From contig NZ_AMBZ01000009.1 in NCBI RefSeq assembly GCF_000293805.1, positions 186,001 through 250,000 of the forward strand: a stretch of DNA of 64,000 nt. The letters run 5' to 3'. A program made the position numbers and the translations under genes. Under the pieces are notes generated by a model, which had not been told where the DNA came from, ran no database searches, and saw only the letters and a list, made by a program, of their open reading frames with translations. How positions within the stretch are numbered: the stretch's first letter is position 1; each line of letters opens with the position of its first letter. Of the stretch, positions 1 through 8,679 are shown piece after piece. This DNA is from Paenibacillus alvei DSM 29. GTDB taxonomy: Bacteria > Bacillota > Bacilli > Paenibacillales > Paenibacillaceae.

Positions 1-557
1 AATCTAGCCAATCGACACGCTTGTAATTTTTCCAATTGCACATTGTCGATAATTTCCTTAGCAGCGAATCGGCTGATAAGCGCTGTTGTACCAGCGGCTA
101 ATACAAGGATGTCCGATTCCAAATAACCATTTGAGGTGTGTACGCCTACAACCGTTGCATCTCGTTCTTGAATGCTGGTAACCGTGGTATTGTAAAGGAC
201 AATTGCACCATTTTCCTGGGCTTGTTGTAACAACAAGTTTGTTGTGGCAACGGGATCTAGTCCCCCCTCTTCTTGAGCGAAGCTGGCTTCATCGGGATAC
301 TCATTCAGATTCGGTTCAAGCTTCATGATCTGTTGTCGATTCAGTTGTTGTACTCGCGAGCCTTCCATGTTCATAGGAACTCCCCAAGACAGCGCACCGC
401 TCCAATCAATATTCAAGTCAGGAAGTTCTTCTTGCAGAGCGTGATATTCTGCGATTGCATCCTCATATAAATGTGGATGTTGTTTGGATAAATAGTACGC
501 GATTGCAGAGCCAACGATTCCCGCACCAACAATGATAATTCTCAAATCTCTATGCAT
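1..557 (-). CDS. FAD-dependent oxidoreductase (DAO family), N-terminal part
   Basis: The gene runs off the left edge of the window, so only the first ~185 codons are visible. The start is ATG at 557, with a TAGGAG ribosome site about 11 bases upstream. Near the N-terminus is a dinucleotide-binding loop, IIIVGAGIVGSAIAYYL, as in D-amino-acid/glycine oxidase type flavoenzymes that oxidise amines with FAD. The stretch VLAAGTT near the window edge fits the same family. Odd: the first helix is followed almost directly by a region (YEDAIAEYHALQEEL) that in homologues lies about 40 residues later. The second beta strand with its acidic, ribose-binding residue seems to be missing in frame, which would impair FAD binding. 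Substrate cannot be told from this fragment. Confidence 0.7.
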   Translation of the reverse strand, partial: MHRDLRIIIVGAGIVGSAIAYYLSKQHPHLYEDAIAEYHALQEELPDLNIDWSGALSWGVPMNMEGSRVQQLNRQQIMKLEPNLNEYPDEASFAQEEGGLDPVATTNLLLQQAQENGAIVLYNTTVTSIQERDATVVGVHTSNGYLESDILVLAAGTTALISRFAAKEIIDNVQLEKLQACRLAR

Positions 558-588
558 ACAAATGTAATCTCCTACTATTCGTTTCACT

Positions 589-626
589 GAAGCCGAACTC
601 GCCATTTTCCTGGTGAGCTCGGCTTC
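589..626. repeat. Inverted repeat upstream of the oxidoreductase gene
   Basis: Arms 589-603 and 612-626 pair over about 12 bases (GAAGCCGA core) with one G-T wobble. There is no T-run on either side, so it is not a clear intrinsic terminator. It lies 32 bases upstream of the oxidoreductase start and could be an operator or the worn end of an older terminator. Confidence 0.4.
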
Positions 627-765
627 GTGCATACTATATGGAACAACCTTGTACTTGATGACGACATTCCCCTTTATACGATCTGTGTCCGCATATTGAT
701 GCGCTGCTGGAATCTCATGGAACGAGCACCGTTCAATGACCGCTTGCAATTTGCATTCTCACCGG

Positions 766-807
766 ATAACGAAGGTAACGCACAACCGCTAGTTGTACCT
801 TCGTTAT
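766..807. repeat. Perfect 12-bp inverted repeat in gene-free region 558-1044
   Basis: ATAACGAAGGTA at 766-777 is the exact reverse complement of 796-807, and a second short stem (CAAC/GTTG) lies inside. This is the most structured part of the 487-base interval between the oxidoreductase and the small membrane protein gene. No convincing gene was seen in that interval. The hairpin is not followed by a clean T-run, so its role (terminator, operator or repeat element) is open. Confidence 0.45.
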
Positions 808-1044
808 TTCGTTGCAATCTGGTGAATAAAATAGGAATTATTTTGATCTAATTATAGGAATCATGCATGTAAGCAGTCATCAAATGTACAACGAGAAGAT
901 CGAATTGATAAAGATGAAGCTTGCTCCAGGCTTACAAATTCGTAATGATATTGAAAGCTTGATCGATGGGTAGGGCCAAGGTCTTATTATATGATTTATG
1001 TATAAGAACAAGACAAGAATAATGACTACTAGAGGTGAACATAA

Positions 1045-1362
1045 ATGAAGGAAAACAAACTAATATCGGCATTTTCTTACTGGAGTGTTCTATTTGCTCC
1101 AATCTTATTCCCCATTATTGCTTGGATTGTAGGTGACTCGGAAACAAGAAGCCATGCCAAACGAGCTCTATGGACTCATCTAATTCCTAGTATCGCAGCC
1201 ATTATTGCGGTGATGTTGTTTGGTTTAATTGGGGTTAGCGTTCGCGACATCGGTGTCGCATGGGGAATCGGTGCAATTATCGCGTTTTGTGTATGCGGTG
1301 TGATTAGCGTGTACTACTTTGTATGGAATATTATCAAAGGGATCCAGGTTATCAATTCTTAA
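1045..1362 (+). CDS. Small membrane protein, DUF4870/Tic20-like
   Basis: A 105-residue protein starting at ATG 1045 behind an AGAGGTGAAC ribosome site. It has three hydrophobic stretches, at about residues 10-30 (FSYWSVLFAPILFPIIAWIV), 45-65 and 72-98. A short basic segment, TRSHAKRALWTHL, follows the first. This layout, with a helix pair around a HAKRAL-like stretch, is typical of DUF4870 proteins, small integral membrane proteins of unknown function found across Firmicutes. The gene stands alone, with a stem-loop behind it. Family assignment is fairly good. No function is proposed. Confidence 0.75.
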   Translation: MKENKLISAFSYWSVLFAPILFPIIAWIVGDSETRSHAKRALWTHLIPSIAAIIAVMLFGLIGVSVRDIGVAWGIGAIIAFCVCGVISVYYFVWNIIKGIQVINS

Positions 1363-1409
1363 TTCATTTCGAATCTGATTCTTCTTCTGCTCGACCAGAA
1401 AATTATTTA

Positions 1410-1460
1410 CGCCACACAAAGGTACCTCTTTCGATTGGAATAGAGGTACTTTGTGTGGCG
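1410..1460. terminator. Long stem-loop after the DUF4870-like gene
   Basis: About 19 base pairs form between 1410-1429 and 1442-1460 with one bulged base. The arms begin CGCCACACAAAG. The stem is very stable, but the following T-rich tract is weak on the plus strand (GATCATGTTC) and modest on the minus strand. It probably ends the small membrane protein transcript 50 bases upstream. Confidence 0.5.
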
Positions 1461-1904
1461 GATCATGTTCAAATTCAATGATAGTATTTTCTTTAATCTT
1501 CTATACATTTCCCCGACAATCATATTGGAACGCAGGCTTCGTCTGTAAGAAATAACCATATGAATAGATTATGAAAGGTGACGCGTACAAGCAGCTAGAA
1601 ATAGAGTTGAAATGCGCCCGTTTTGCATGTGCTGTCAGATCCAAAACATAGCTTTTAAAATACGTATTATATTTATGAAAAGAGTTTCTGGTCAGTTAAC
1701 CCTGAGAAAGGCACCGACCAAAGTCCCCTCACGTTTAACGGATCCGAACAGGATACTTTACTGTGATTATAAAATGAATCCGAAGCCATCAATCCAAATA
1801 CCCGAAACTTCAACCTTCATTGGCCCCCGGCAGTTCGTGTTCAGATGCCATATTCTCTCTAGTTAATACATACTCTATTAAAAATAATGGAATGCCTATC
1901 TATG
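1461..1904. other. Gene-free stretch
   Basis: No gene with a credible ribosome site or recognisable domain was found. A plus-strand reading frame at 1612-1866 has low-complexity composition, no Shine-Dalgarno sequence and no similarity that I recognise. Confidence 0.5.
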
Positions 1905-1933
1905 TTGGTAATAACAAGTATTTATGGTAATAT
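1905..1933 (+). promoter_or_regulatory. Candidate sigma-A promoter of the methyltransferase gene
   Basis: TTGGTA at 1905-1910 and TAATAT at 1928-1933 are separated by 17 bases. They lie about 43 bases before the ATG at 1976. Spacing is ideal and both hexamers are close to consensus. Confidence 0.5.
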
Positions 1934-1975
1934 AAAGATGGATTTCTGAAATACCAAAATTAGGAGTTGTTTTCT

Positions 1976-2779
1976 ATGGATATCAAAACGTATACCCAAT
2001 CAAACCGTGAAGCTTGGAATGAAGTGAATCCGATCCATCAGGTACATAACCCCGTGAACTTGAAAGAAGCGTTTTTGCAAGAAGGATATTCCACTTTGGA
2101 CCCCCTAATTACTGAACTGCTTCAAGATCTGGGTCTCCGAGAGAAAAATGTGGCGCAGCTTTGCTGCAATAATGGCAGAGAAGTGTTGTCACTGGTGAAT
2201 CTTGGGGCGCAAAGCGGAACTGGCTTCGATATTTCGGATCACGCCATTCAGGAGGCAAAGGATCTGGCGGATATATCCGGCTTGCCATGCTCATTTGTCC
2301 GCACTGATGTATACGATGTTGATCTGACCGAGCATGCTGGTAAATATGATCTGATCTACATATCGATCGGCGCGCTCCCCTGGCTTCCTGACCTGGGCAA
2401 ATTTTTCAATCTCGCGGCCAATATGCTGGCGAAGGACGGTCAACTCGTCATTTATGAAATGCACCCGTTGTTAAACATGCTTCCCTTAGAAGGCGAGCCT
2501 GAATTTGAAGATCCTTTGAAAATTGCCTTTTCCTATTTTAAAACCGATCCATGGGTTTCCACGAGCGGAATTGACTATGTAGGAAAGACAACCTACGAGG
2601 CAAAAACGAATTACAGCTTCAGTCATACGTTGGCATCCATTTTCAACGCCATTATTCAAAGCGGCATCAATATTACGGAATATAAGGAATATCAGCATGA
2701 TATTTCTAATATTTACGCTCATGTAGAGAAAGAACAGAAGCTCCCGATGAGCTTCACGTTAGTCGGCCAAAAGAGGTAG
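1976..2779 (+). CDS. Class I SAM-dependent methyltransferase
   Basis: A 267-residue protein. ATG 1976 is chosen because TAGGAG at 1961-1966 sits nine bases upstream; a TTG at 1967 is too close to that site. The SAM-binding region is visible around residues 55-110: VAQLCCNNGREVLSL (motif I, with Cys residues in place of the usual Gly-rich turn), then GTGFDISDHAIQEAKDLA with the acidic ribose-binding Asp, and a later TDVYDVD. KYDLIYISIGALPWLPDL corresponds to motif IV. Homologues act on small molecules, but the substrate is unknown. The gene converges on the biosynthetic operon and has its own promoter, so a tailoring role in that pathway is possible but not shown. Confidence 0.85.
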   Translation: MDIKTYTQSNREAWNEVNPIHQVHNPVNLKEAFLQEGYSTLDPLITELLQDLGLREKNVAQLCCNNGREVLSLVNLGAQSGTGFDISDHAIQEAKDLADISGLPCSFVRTDVYDVDLTEHAGKYDLIYISIGALPWLPDLGKFFNLAANMLAKDGQLVIYEMHPLLNMLPLEGEPEFEDPLKIAFSYFKTDPWVSTSGIDYVGKTTYEAKTNYSFSHTLASIFNAIIQSGINITEYKEYQHDISNIYAHVEKEQKLPMSFTLVGQKR

Positions 2780-2809
2780 ATTCCACCTAATGGATCGTGA
2801 CGAGCAGTA

Positions 2810-2845
2810 GGAGGTACGGTTTTTTCTTTCATGCGCCGTACCTCC
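2810..2845. terminator. Stem-loop between convergent genes
   Basis: GGAGGTACGG at 2810-2819 pairs perfectly with 2836-2845. It lies between the converging ends of the methyltransferase (plus) and the peptidase (minus). The T-run lies in the loop rather than after the stem, so it is an atypical bidirectional terminator at best. Confidence 0.4.
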
Positions 2846-2893
2846 GATTTGCACCTGGTTTGCCTTCCCTTCCCCAACCTTTCTCTAGCCTGC

Positions 2894-4453
2894 TTAATCC
2901 TGCATCGTTTCCGTGATGATAGAATCGTCCCTTCTGAAAGTGACAAGCAAGAATGCGTACAGCAGATACAGCACCCCAGGCACCATGCTGCCGTACGCAG
3001 CCCATGCCAGCGAAGCCGGTGACCAAACGTTAACAAATTCCCAGGGCAATCCACGGGTTAATTGGTGAAGCAGCAAGATGTAGGATGTACCAAGAATGAC
3101 GACAAATAGCCCGTGCATACCTAATAAGAAACCTTGCCTCCGATTGTATGGAACTCGTCTTCTTTGCTTATTCCGAATATCAATCAGCCCTTTGCCCGTC
3201 AGAATGAGCAGGACAAGTGACAATCCCCCCCATAGTCCCGTAATCCACATCGCTACCTGATCGACGAAAAGAAATCCATTGGTGCTGCGATCTGCCAGCT
3301 CGGCATGCTTGCCTGACCAGATATCCATGATTGCCCGCCCCATATGTGCGCCTTGTTCGCTGTTCGTATTCATAAGCAAGGCAATGCCCGTCCGTGCGGC
3401 GGGATACAGCGCTACAAATGAGGAAAAAGCAGGATTATTTCCGGCATGGGATATTTCTTGTTTATCTCTATATACGCTCCAGCCGCTTGCATAATAAGAG
3501 CCGTCCCTATCCGGCGCCACGGTTCGATCCGGTTCATGTGAAGCTGTTATCAAGGAAGGCCCTATGCCTCCTAATGTTATATCCTGCAGTTGAAATAGCA
3601 TCCATCTCGCCATATCCCGGGCACTGCTCACGATATAGCCTGCTGGGGTATTTCCGCGATATATTGGAGGCTGATAGTTGCGCTGCCTGCCAAAAAAGAC
3701 CTTGTGCCCCGCAGCCATATCCTGCGCATAAACGGGCACTGTGGCGGCCACCGTCGAGGTCATGCCCAAAGGCTCAAATACGGACTGTCTCATAAATTGT
3801 TCATAGGGCATTCCACTTGCTTTTTCGATGATAAATCCAAGCACGTCATAATTGATTGTCGCATATTCGAAGCTGCTTCCGGGCAATCGTGCCAGTGGTT
3901 GATCGACGAGTGCGCGTACAGTCTGTTCCATGGCAGTTTCTGCTTCGCTTGCCGGGATACGGCCGATGGATTCAAACGGAATTCCGCTTGTATGGTGAAG
4001 AAGCTGATGCAGCGTAATGATTACCGGTTTCCCGTTATAGGTCATCCGCAGCCAAGGTATATAGCTAGTGACAGGATCGCTTTGCCTCAATAGCCCCTTT
4101 TCCTCCAATAGATGCACGGCCAATCCTGTAAAAGCCTTGCTTGTCGATCCCAGTTCGAACAGCGTCCTGCTCGTGACGGGCTTTTGTGCCCCAAGATCCG
4201 CATATCCGAAGCCTTCTTCCAGAACGATCTTCCCTTTATGAACCATAGCCAGGGATAATCCGGGAATTTTGCTGGCAAGCATCTGAGCGTGCACATATTG
4301 CTTTATGGCTGCAAGCCGCTGTTCTTGAGCATGCTCATCCCCTGCTTGAGCTGCGGGATCGACGTGTGAGGGCATAAGAAGCAGCAACGATACGAATGAA
4401 ATGATAACGGTAGTCATCAATTGCTTTCCCCGCCGTTTCCAAGAACTGCTCAT
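2894..4453 (-). CDS. Membrane-anchored S12 serine peptidase, ClbP-like prodrug activator
   Basis: A 519-residue protein from ATG 4453, chosen for the AAGGGGG site just upstream and because a signal/anchor segment (TTVIISFVSLLLLM) follows at once. A longer frame back to a TTG at 4543 overlaps the NRPS stop but crosses a terminator. The class C beta-lactamase fold is shown by GSTSK (nucleophile Ser about 103, Lys about 106), YATINY (Tyr about 197) and SHAGNN (HxG motif). Three C-terminal membrane helices follow, in the last ~130 residues. This design (export signal, S12 domain, three helices) matches ClbP and relatives such as ZmaM and XcnG, which remove an N-acyl-D-asparagine cap on the outer face of the membrane. 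The same operon has a module predicted to make acyl-D-Asn, which supports that role. The third residue of the usual YxN motif is Thr here. Confidence 0.85.
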   Translation of the reverse strand: MSSSWKRRGKQLMTTVIISFVSLLLLMPSHVDPAAQAGDEHAQEQRLAAIKQYVHAQMLASKIPGLSLAMVHKGKIVLEEGFGYADLGAQKPVTSRTLFELGSTSKAFTGLAVHLLEEKGLLRQSDPVTSYIPWLRMTYNGKPVIITLHQLLHHTSGIPFESIGRIPASEAETAMEQTVRALVDQPLARLPGSSFEYATINYDVLGFIIEKASGMPYEQFMRQSVFEPLGMTSTVAATVPVYAQDMAAGHKVFFGRQRNYQPPIYRGNTPAGYIVSSARDMARWMLFQLQDITLGGIGPSLITASHEPDRTVAPDRDGSYYASGWSVYRDKQEISHAGNNPAFSSFVALYPAARTGIALLMNTNSEQGAHMGRAIMDIWSGKHAELADRSTNGFLFVDQVAMWITGLWGGLSLVLLILTGKGLIDIRNKQRRRVPYNRRQGFLLGMHGLFVVILGTSYILLLHQLTRGLPWEFVNVWSPASLAWAAYGSMVPGVLYLLYAFLLVTFRRDDSIITETMQD

Positions 4454-4486
4454 CGATATCCCCCTTGAATTCAAATCGTTTCGATC

Positions 4487-4520
4487 AAAAGCAGCAGATG
4501 ATTGCTCATCTGCTGCTTTT
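4487..4520 (-). terminator. Intrinsic terminator after the last NRPS gene
   Basis: A perfect 15-bp stem (4487-4501 with 4506-4520) has a four-base loop and ends in TTTT on the minus strand. It follows the NRPS stop (4540) and precedes the peptidase ATG (4453), so peptidase expression may depend on read-through or on a promoter of its own. Confidence 0.75.
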
Positions 4521-4539
4521 ATGACTATGTCCAGGTGAT

Positions 4540-7500
4540 TCAATTTGGTGAATCACTCCGCTTTGCTTCTACGATTCGGCTCAAATCACGAATCGTCATT
4601 GCATCGTAAAGCTCCCGAAGCGTGAATTTAACGCTGAAAACTTTACTAATTCGCGTAATGACTTGCGTTGCCAGCAGTGAATGTCCGCCCAGGTCGAAGA
4701 AATTATCTGTTACGCCGATTCTTTCAAGCTGGAGGATTTCTTTCCATATGCCGCAGATGACTTGCTCTGTATCCGTCTCGGGGAGGATGATTTCACGCTG
4801 TGTGAATGGACTGACGTCCAATTCGGCCAGTGCCTTCTTGTCCAGCTTCCCGCTCGGCGTAGTTGGCATGAACGGCACGAAGATAACTTGATCCGGCACC
4901 ATATAGTCTGGCAGGGAGTGTTTTAAGTGGGTTCGCAAGGCATTTGCGCTTATATAGTCCCAGCTATCCGCCGCAGAACCCGCGTCGCAAGGGTGCTCCA
5001 TCCACACGCTCGGCTCGATATATTCTCCGATTCCCTTTTCAAGATCGATATGAACGGGCTGAAGCGTCCCTTTCACCTGATATTGTCCGCTCTTTTCGAA
5101 CGTTCTGCCCGTCCATTTTTCCCAATCCGAGATGCTGCCCCTGATAGACTGAGATTGAACTGCAATTCCAATCATGCGTGCGCCAGTCCGTTCATGCGTA
5201 CGCAGCCAATTGTCCTGAAGGTGCCCGTCTTCCCGTCTGAGCGTGCAGTAGTCGGAAAAGCTTAGCTCCGGAAAATCAGATTTTCCTGTCGGACGTACCG
5301 GGACGATAACCCGTTCCATCTTATGTCCATGTGCCAGATGCTTGAAAGCGCCAAGCAGTACGGAGGCCAATCCGCGCCCCTGGTACCTCTCATTTACGAC
5401 TCCGGCAAGAATGAGCAGCGTATTAGGCTCTTTCTTGGCTGCACTATCTTCGAAAGCTTGGATAAGCCCTGAATCCCACCCTTGGGGAAGCCCGCTGTCG
5501 GTCTTGTCCCAGCAGATCGGAATGGTGTTGCCGACTGCTGCTACCTCACCTTTGGAATCTGTCAGGGCGAATTGGTATTCCGGAAATTTAACGAATACTT
5601 CGGGCCACAGGGCTTGGAATACCTGATCTCCTTCAAAAAATTCGGGCCATGCCGCTAAATGAACGGCATCCATTTTTGGCTTCAGAGAAGGGATCTGTGC
5701 AAGGGTGTGCAATTTCAGACGTTCATTATTTACGATGAATGGCTGCAGGGCATCACTTAGCTCGACATATGCGACCAATCCATCCATCCTCTCGTTTTGC
5801 ACATGAAGGACGGCGCATTTGCCCACACTCTCGTGAGCCACCAAACGACTTTCAACCTCTTCAACCTCCACGCGGTTCCCGCGAACCTTGACTTGGTAAT
5901 CGACCCGACCGATATACAACAAATTTCCGTCTTCTGTATATTTGGCCAAATCCCCAGTACGATACAACCGTGATTCGGGATCACGGGAGAACGGATTGGG
6001 AATAAAACGTTTGGACGTTTCCTCGTAATCGGCAAGATAGCCTCTGGCGAGCGCAGGAGAAGCAATATACAGCTCTCCAGGCACCCCGATTGGCACCAAT
6101 TGATGATGCTCATCCAATAAGTAGACGCGGTGATTACTGATCGGGCGGCCGATCGGAACTTGATTCCCCTCTGCCCCCCGCTCGCATATATAGGTGACGG
6201 AATCCACACTCGTTTCGGTAGGACCGTAATGATTGCTCAGGCTGCTTGCAAAACATTCGAAAAACTTGTCCCGGATCTCCTTTATAAGCGCTGCTCCACC
6301 GCACACGACGTGGCGCAGGCTTGGAAGTTCCGGAAAATCGCCACGCTTGCGGGCGTCTACGAAAGCTTCCAGCATAATCGGAACCATCTGCAGTACAGAA
6401 ACCCCGTGCCGGGCAGCCAATTGACCGATTTGTCCCGGATTTTTGCGTTCCTCCTTGCCGGCAACTACAATCCGTGCTCCATAAGCAAGCGGCCAAAAAA
6501 TCTCCGGTATGGAAGAGTCAAACGTATAGGTCGTTATCAGCAGTGTTGAATCGCGGTCTGTCAACGGGTAGGTTCGCTGCGTCCACTCAAGCAAATTGAC
6601 GAGGCCGCGATGCTCAATTTCAATGCCTTTCGGCAATCCGGTCGAGCCTGATGTAAACATTACATAGGCCAAATTTCTAGAATCAAGAGACAGTTGCAGG
6701 TCAGCAGGAGATTCCTTTTCCAACTCGGAAGCCTCTTCATCTAGGAGCATCCATTGTTGGAAAGGAAGCTGTTTATCTTGTGCAAGCCGCCCTTCCGAAA
6801 TGATGATGGACATCCCTGTCCGGTCGGCAATCCACTGCCGGCGCGAATCGGGAAGATCGGGATTCAGCGGAATATAAGCTCCTCCCGACTTTAAAACCGC
6901 AAGGAGCGCGATAATCATGTCCTCAGACGGATCGAGCAATATCCCCACCTTATTTTCTGGCCGCACTCCTTTTCTGATTAACGCGCGCGCCAATTGGTTT
7001 GATCTGGAATTCAATTCTTGGTAGCTAAGCGTCCGGTCTGCAAATGTCACAGCCGCATGATTGGGCGTTCGGCGAGCCTGCGCTTCAAACAAACGGTGAA
7101 CACAGGTTGCATCGTTATAAGGGTGGTCTGTCCGATTCCATTCCTCAAGCAGCGTGATTTTGTCCTTTGCAGTCACAAGCTCAAATGTCTCCAGCGGCTT
7201 CGATGGTTCGCTTAGCACTTGCTCCGTCAGCAAGAAGAACTGCTCGACCAAACGCTGGGCAGTCGTTCTCTTGAAGAGATCCGTATTATAATTCAGATTG
7301 ATTTCAATACCGGATTCCAGTTCGTCGAAAACATAAGTAAGATCGAAGCGTGCGCTAATCTCTTCGAAATCAAATGGCTGCACCTTGTAAGACAAGCCTT
7401 CAAAACTCAGTTGACTCAACATTTCTCTTTTATTGTTTTGCAAACCGTACATGATGGAAAACATCTTGGTGCGCGACAAATCCGTATCCGGACGCAGTTC

Positions 7501-8679
7501 CTCAATGATAAAATTGCTTGGATATAAATGGTTGTCATAGGCTTCGATCGACGTTTTCTTCACCTGCGCGGCAAGCTGCTCGAAGCTCATTCCCTCTCTG
7601 ATGCGGCAACGGAGCAGCATCGCTTTGGCAAATAGGCCGAGCACATGCTCGATCCGGACATCGTCACGATTGGCAATCGGCGAGCCTACAATAAAGTCCT
7701 TTTGGTTGCTTAGCCTGTACAACTGTAAATTTAACACCGTTAACAAGAACATGTTCAAGGTAAGGCCTTGTTCCTGGCAATACCGATAAACCCGGCTTTC
7801 CAATTCGGAATCGAACCGTCCCAAAATAGTGCCGCCCCGGAACGTCATCTGCGGCGGGCGCGGGAAATCGGTTGGCAGTTGCAATCCGCTAGGAGGATCG
7901 GCAAGCTCCTTCAGCCAATATTGCCGATGCTCTTCCAGCTTGCCGGTTCGCACAGCCTCGTTGATCCATTGCATATAGTCAGTGTACTCTACTTCCAAAT
8001 CCGCCAGTTTCGGCGATCGGCCCATCATTTCGGCATTATACAGTTCATTCAATTCTTTAAAAAGCTGAATGGACGAAGTCTCGTCCCAAATGATGTGATG
8101 TGTGGCAAACAAGAAAAAGTAACGATTCCCTTTGAATTCGACGAGTCGAATGCTGAAAAGAGGCCCCGTTTCGAATGAAAATACTTGATTTGCATGTTCT
8201 TGGGAAAGCTGCCTAACGGTCGCCTCCACATGGTGTTCGGGAATGTGCGTATAATTCTCGCACAATAAGTGAAAAGGAAAATCCGCCACCGGTGTAATAT
8301 ATTGAAACGGAATTCCGGAATTTTCATCAATCCTGAAATATGCCCGCAATACGGAATGACGCTCAATAAGCATTCTCCATGCCCGCTCAAATGCATCTAG
8401 CTGCAAGTGGCCCTCGAACATAATGTCAAAGCTGACATTGTAATAAGGATTGTCTGGTTCCAAAACGTGAAAATACCATTCGGGCAATTGAACCGGCGCA
8501 AGTTCGTAGGCATGCTGAGGCGGCCTTTTCAAAATTGGAGACAATTCGCTGATGTTCGACTTCCCTTGTCGCGCTACCTGCTCATCCAAGAAAGCCGCCA
8601 GATCCTTGAGAACAGGCGTCAAAAAGATTTGTTGCAACGCAATTTGGATACGTAGCCGATCACGAATCCGGTTGACCAC
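4540..8679 (-). CDS. NRPS, second part: (PCP end)-C-A with inserted GNAT-PCP
   Basis: The C-terminal 1379 codons of what should be one NRPS with the upstream frame at 8619-11849; the two join by a one-base change at 8714-8718. Order: end of a PCP; C domain around residues 60-480 with HHIIWDE (Glu replaces the usual Gly of HHxxxDG); A domain from about 520, with FTSGSTGLPKG near 680 and NHYGPTET. Motif A8 (GRVDYQVKVRGNRVE) is at about 926. A GNAT-like domain fills residues about 1005-1225, then A9 (LPDYMVP, about 1257) and SGKLDK resume. A final PCP (LGGHSLLA, Ser about 1335) ends the protein. My reading of the pocket residues is D-S-P-Q-V-G-H-V-D-K, which I do not recognise. No thioesterase or reductase follows, so the release step is missing or supplied in trans. 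Confidence 0.9.
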   Translation of the reverse strand: MVNRIRDRLRIQIALQQIFLTPVLKDLAAFLDEQVARQGKSNISELSPILKRPPQHAYELAPVQLPEWYFHVLEPDNPYYNVSFDIMFEGHLQLDAFERAWRMLIERHSVLRAYFRIDENSGIPFQYITPVADFPFHLLCENYTHIPEHHVEATVRQLSQEHANQVFSFETGPLFSIRLVEFKGNRYFFLFATHHIIWDETSSIQLFKELNELYNAEMMGRSPKLADLEVEYTDYMQWINEAVRTGKLEEHRQYWLKELADPPSGLQLPTDFPRPPQMTFRGGTILGRFDSELESRVYRYCQEQGLTLNMFLLTVLNLQLYRLSNQKDFIVGSPIANRDDVRIEHVLGLFAKAMLLRCRIREGMSFEQLAAQVKKTSIEAYDNHLYPSNFIIEELRPDTDLSRTKMFSIMYGLQNNKREMLSQLSFEGLSYKVQPFDFEEISARFDLTYVFDELESGIEINLNYNTDLFKRTTAQRLVEQFFLLTEQVLSEPSKPLETFELVTAKDKITLLEEWNRTDHPYNDATCVHRLFEAQARRTPNHAAVTFADRTLSYQELNSRSNQLARALIRKGVRPENKVGILLDPSEDMIIALLAVLKSGGAYIPLNPDLPDSRRQWIADRTGMSIIISEGRLAQDKQLPFQQWMLLDEEASELEKESPADLQLSLDSRNLAYVMFTSGSTGLPKGIEIEHRGLVNLLEWTQRTYPLTDRDSTLLITTYTFDSSIPEIFWPLAYGARIVVAGKEERKNPGQIGQLAARHGVSVLQMVPIMLEAFVDARKRGDFPELPSLRHVVCGGAALIKEIRDKFFECFASSLSNHYGPTETSVDSVTYICERGAEGNQVPIGRPISNHRVYLLDEHHQLVPIGVPGELYIASPALARGYLADYEETSKRFIPNPFSRDPESRLYRTGDLAKYTEDGNLLYIGRVDYQVKVRGNRVEVEEVESRLVAHESVGKCAVLHVQNERMDGLVAYVELSDALQPFIVNNERLKLHTLAQIPSLKPKMDAVHLAAWPEFFEGDQVFQALWPEVFVKFPEYQFALTDSKGEVAAVGNTIPICWDKTDSGLPQGWDSGLIQAFEDSAAKKEPNTLLILAGVVNERYQGRGLASVLLGAFKHLAHGHKMERVIVPVRPTGKSDFPELSFSDYCTLRREDGHLQDNWLRTHERTGARMIGIAVQSQSIRGSISDWEKWTGRTFEKSGQYQVKGTLQPVHIDLEKGIGEYIEPSVWMEHPCDAGSAADSWDYISANALRTHLKHSLPDYMVPDQVIFVPFMPTTPSGKLDKKALAELDVSPFTQREIILPETDTEQVICGIWKEILQLERIGVTDNFFDLGGHSLLATQVITRISKVFSVKFTLRELYDAMTIRDLSRIVEAKRSDSPN
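5000..5665 (-). other. GNAT acyltransferase domain embedded in an adenylation domain
   Basis: About 220 residues lie between motifs A8 and A9 of the last A domain. They contain GVVNERYQGRGLASVLLGAF, the acetyl-CoA pyrophosphate-binding motif of GNAT enzymes. Other stretches (FPEYQFALTD, VIVPVRPTGKSDFPE, DNWLRTHERTGARM, YIEPSVWMEH) match a family of free-standing GNAT proteins I know from actinomycetes and other bacteria. Reading frame and codon use run smoothly through the segment. A domains interrupted at this site normally carry a methyltransferase; I do not recall a characterised GNAT at this place. Confidence 0.85.

Noticed and set aside
627-851. Open frame of 74 codons between the oxidoreductase and the membrane protein
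   Set aside because: No ribosome site, and its interior contains the perfect 12-bp inverted repeat; amino-acid sequence not protein-like.
1612-1866. Open frame of 84 codons
   Set aside because: No Shine-Dalgarno sequence, no recognisable domain, ends abruptly before the methyltransferase promoter.
4454-4543. Peptidase start at TTG 4543, overlapping the NRPS stop
   Set aside because: The extension crosses a perfect terminator hairpin, lacks signal-peptide character, and a good ribosome site precedes ATG 4453.
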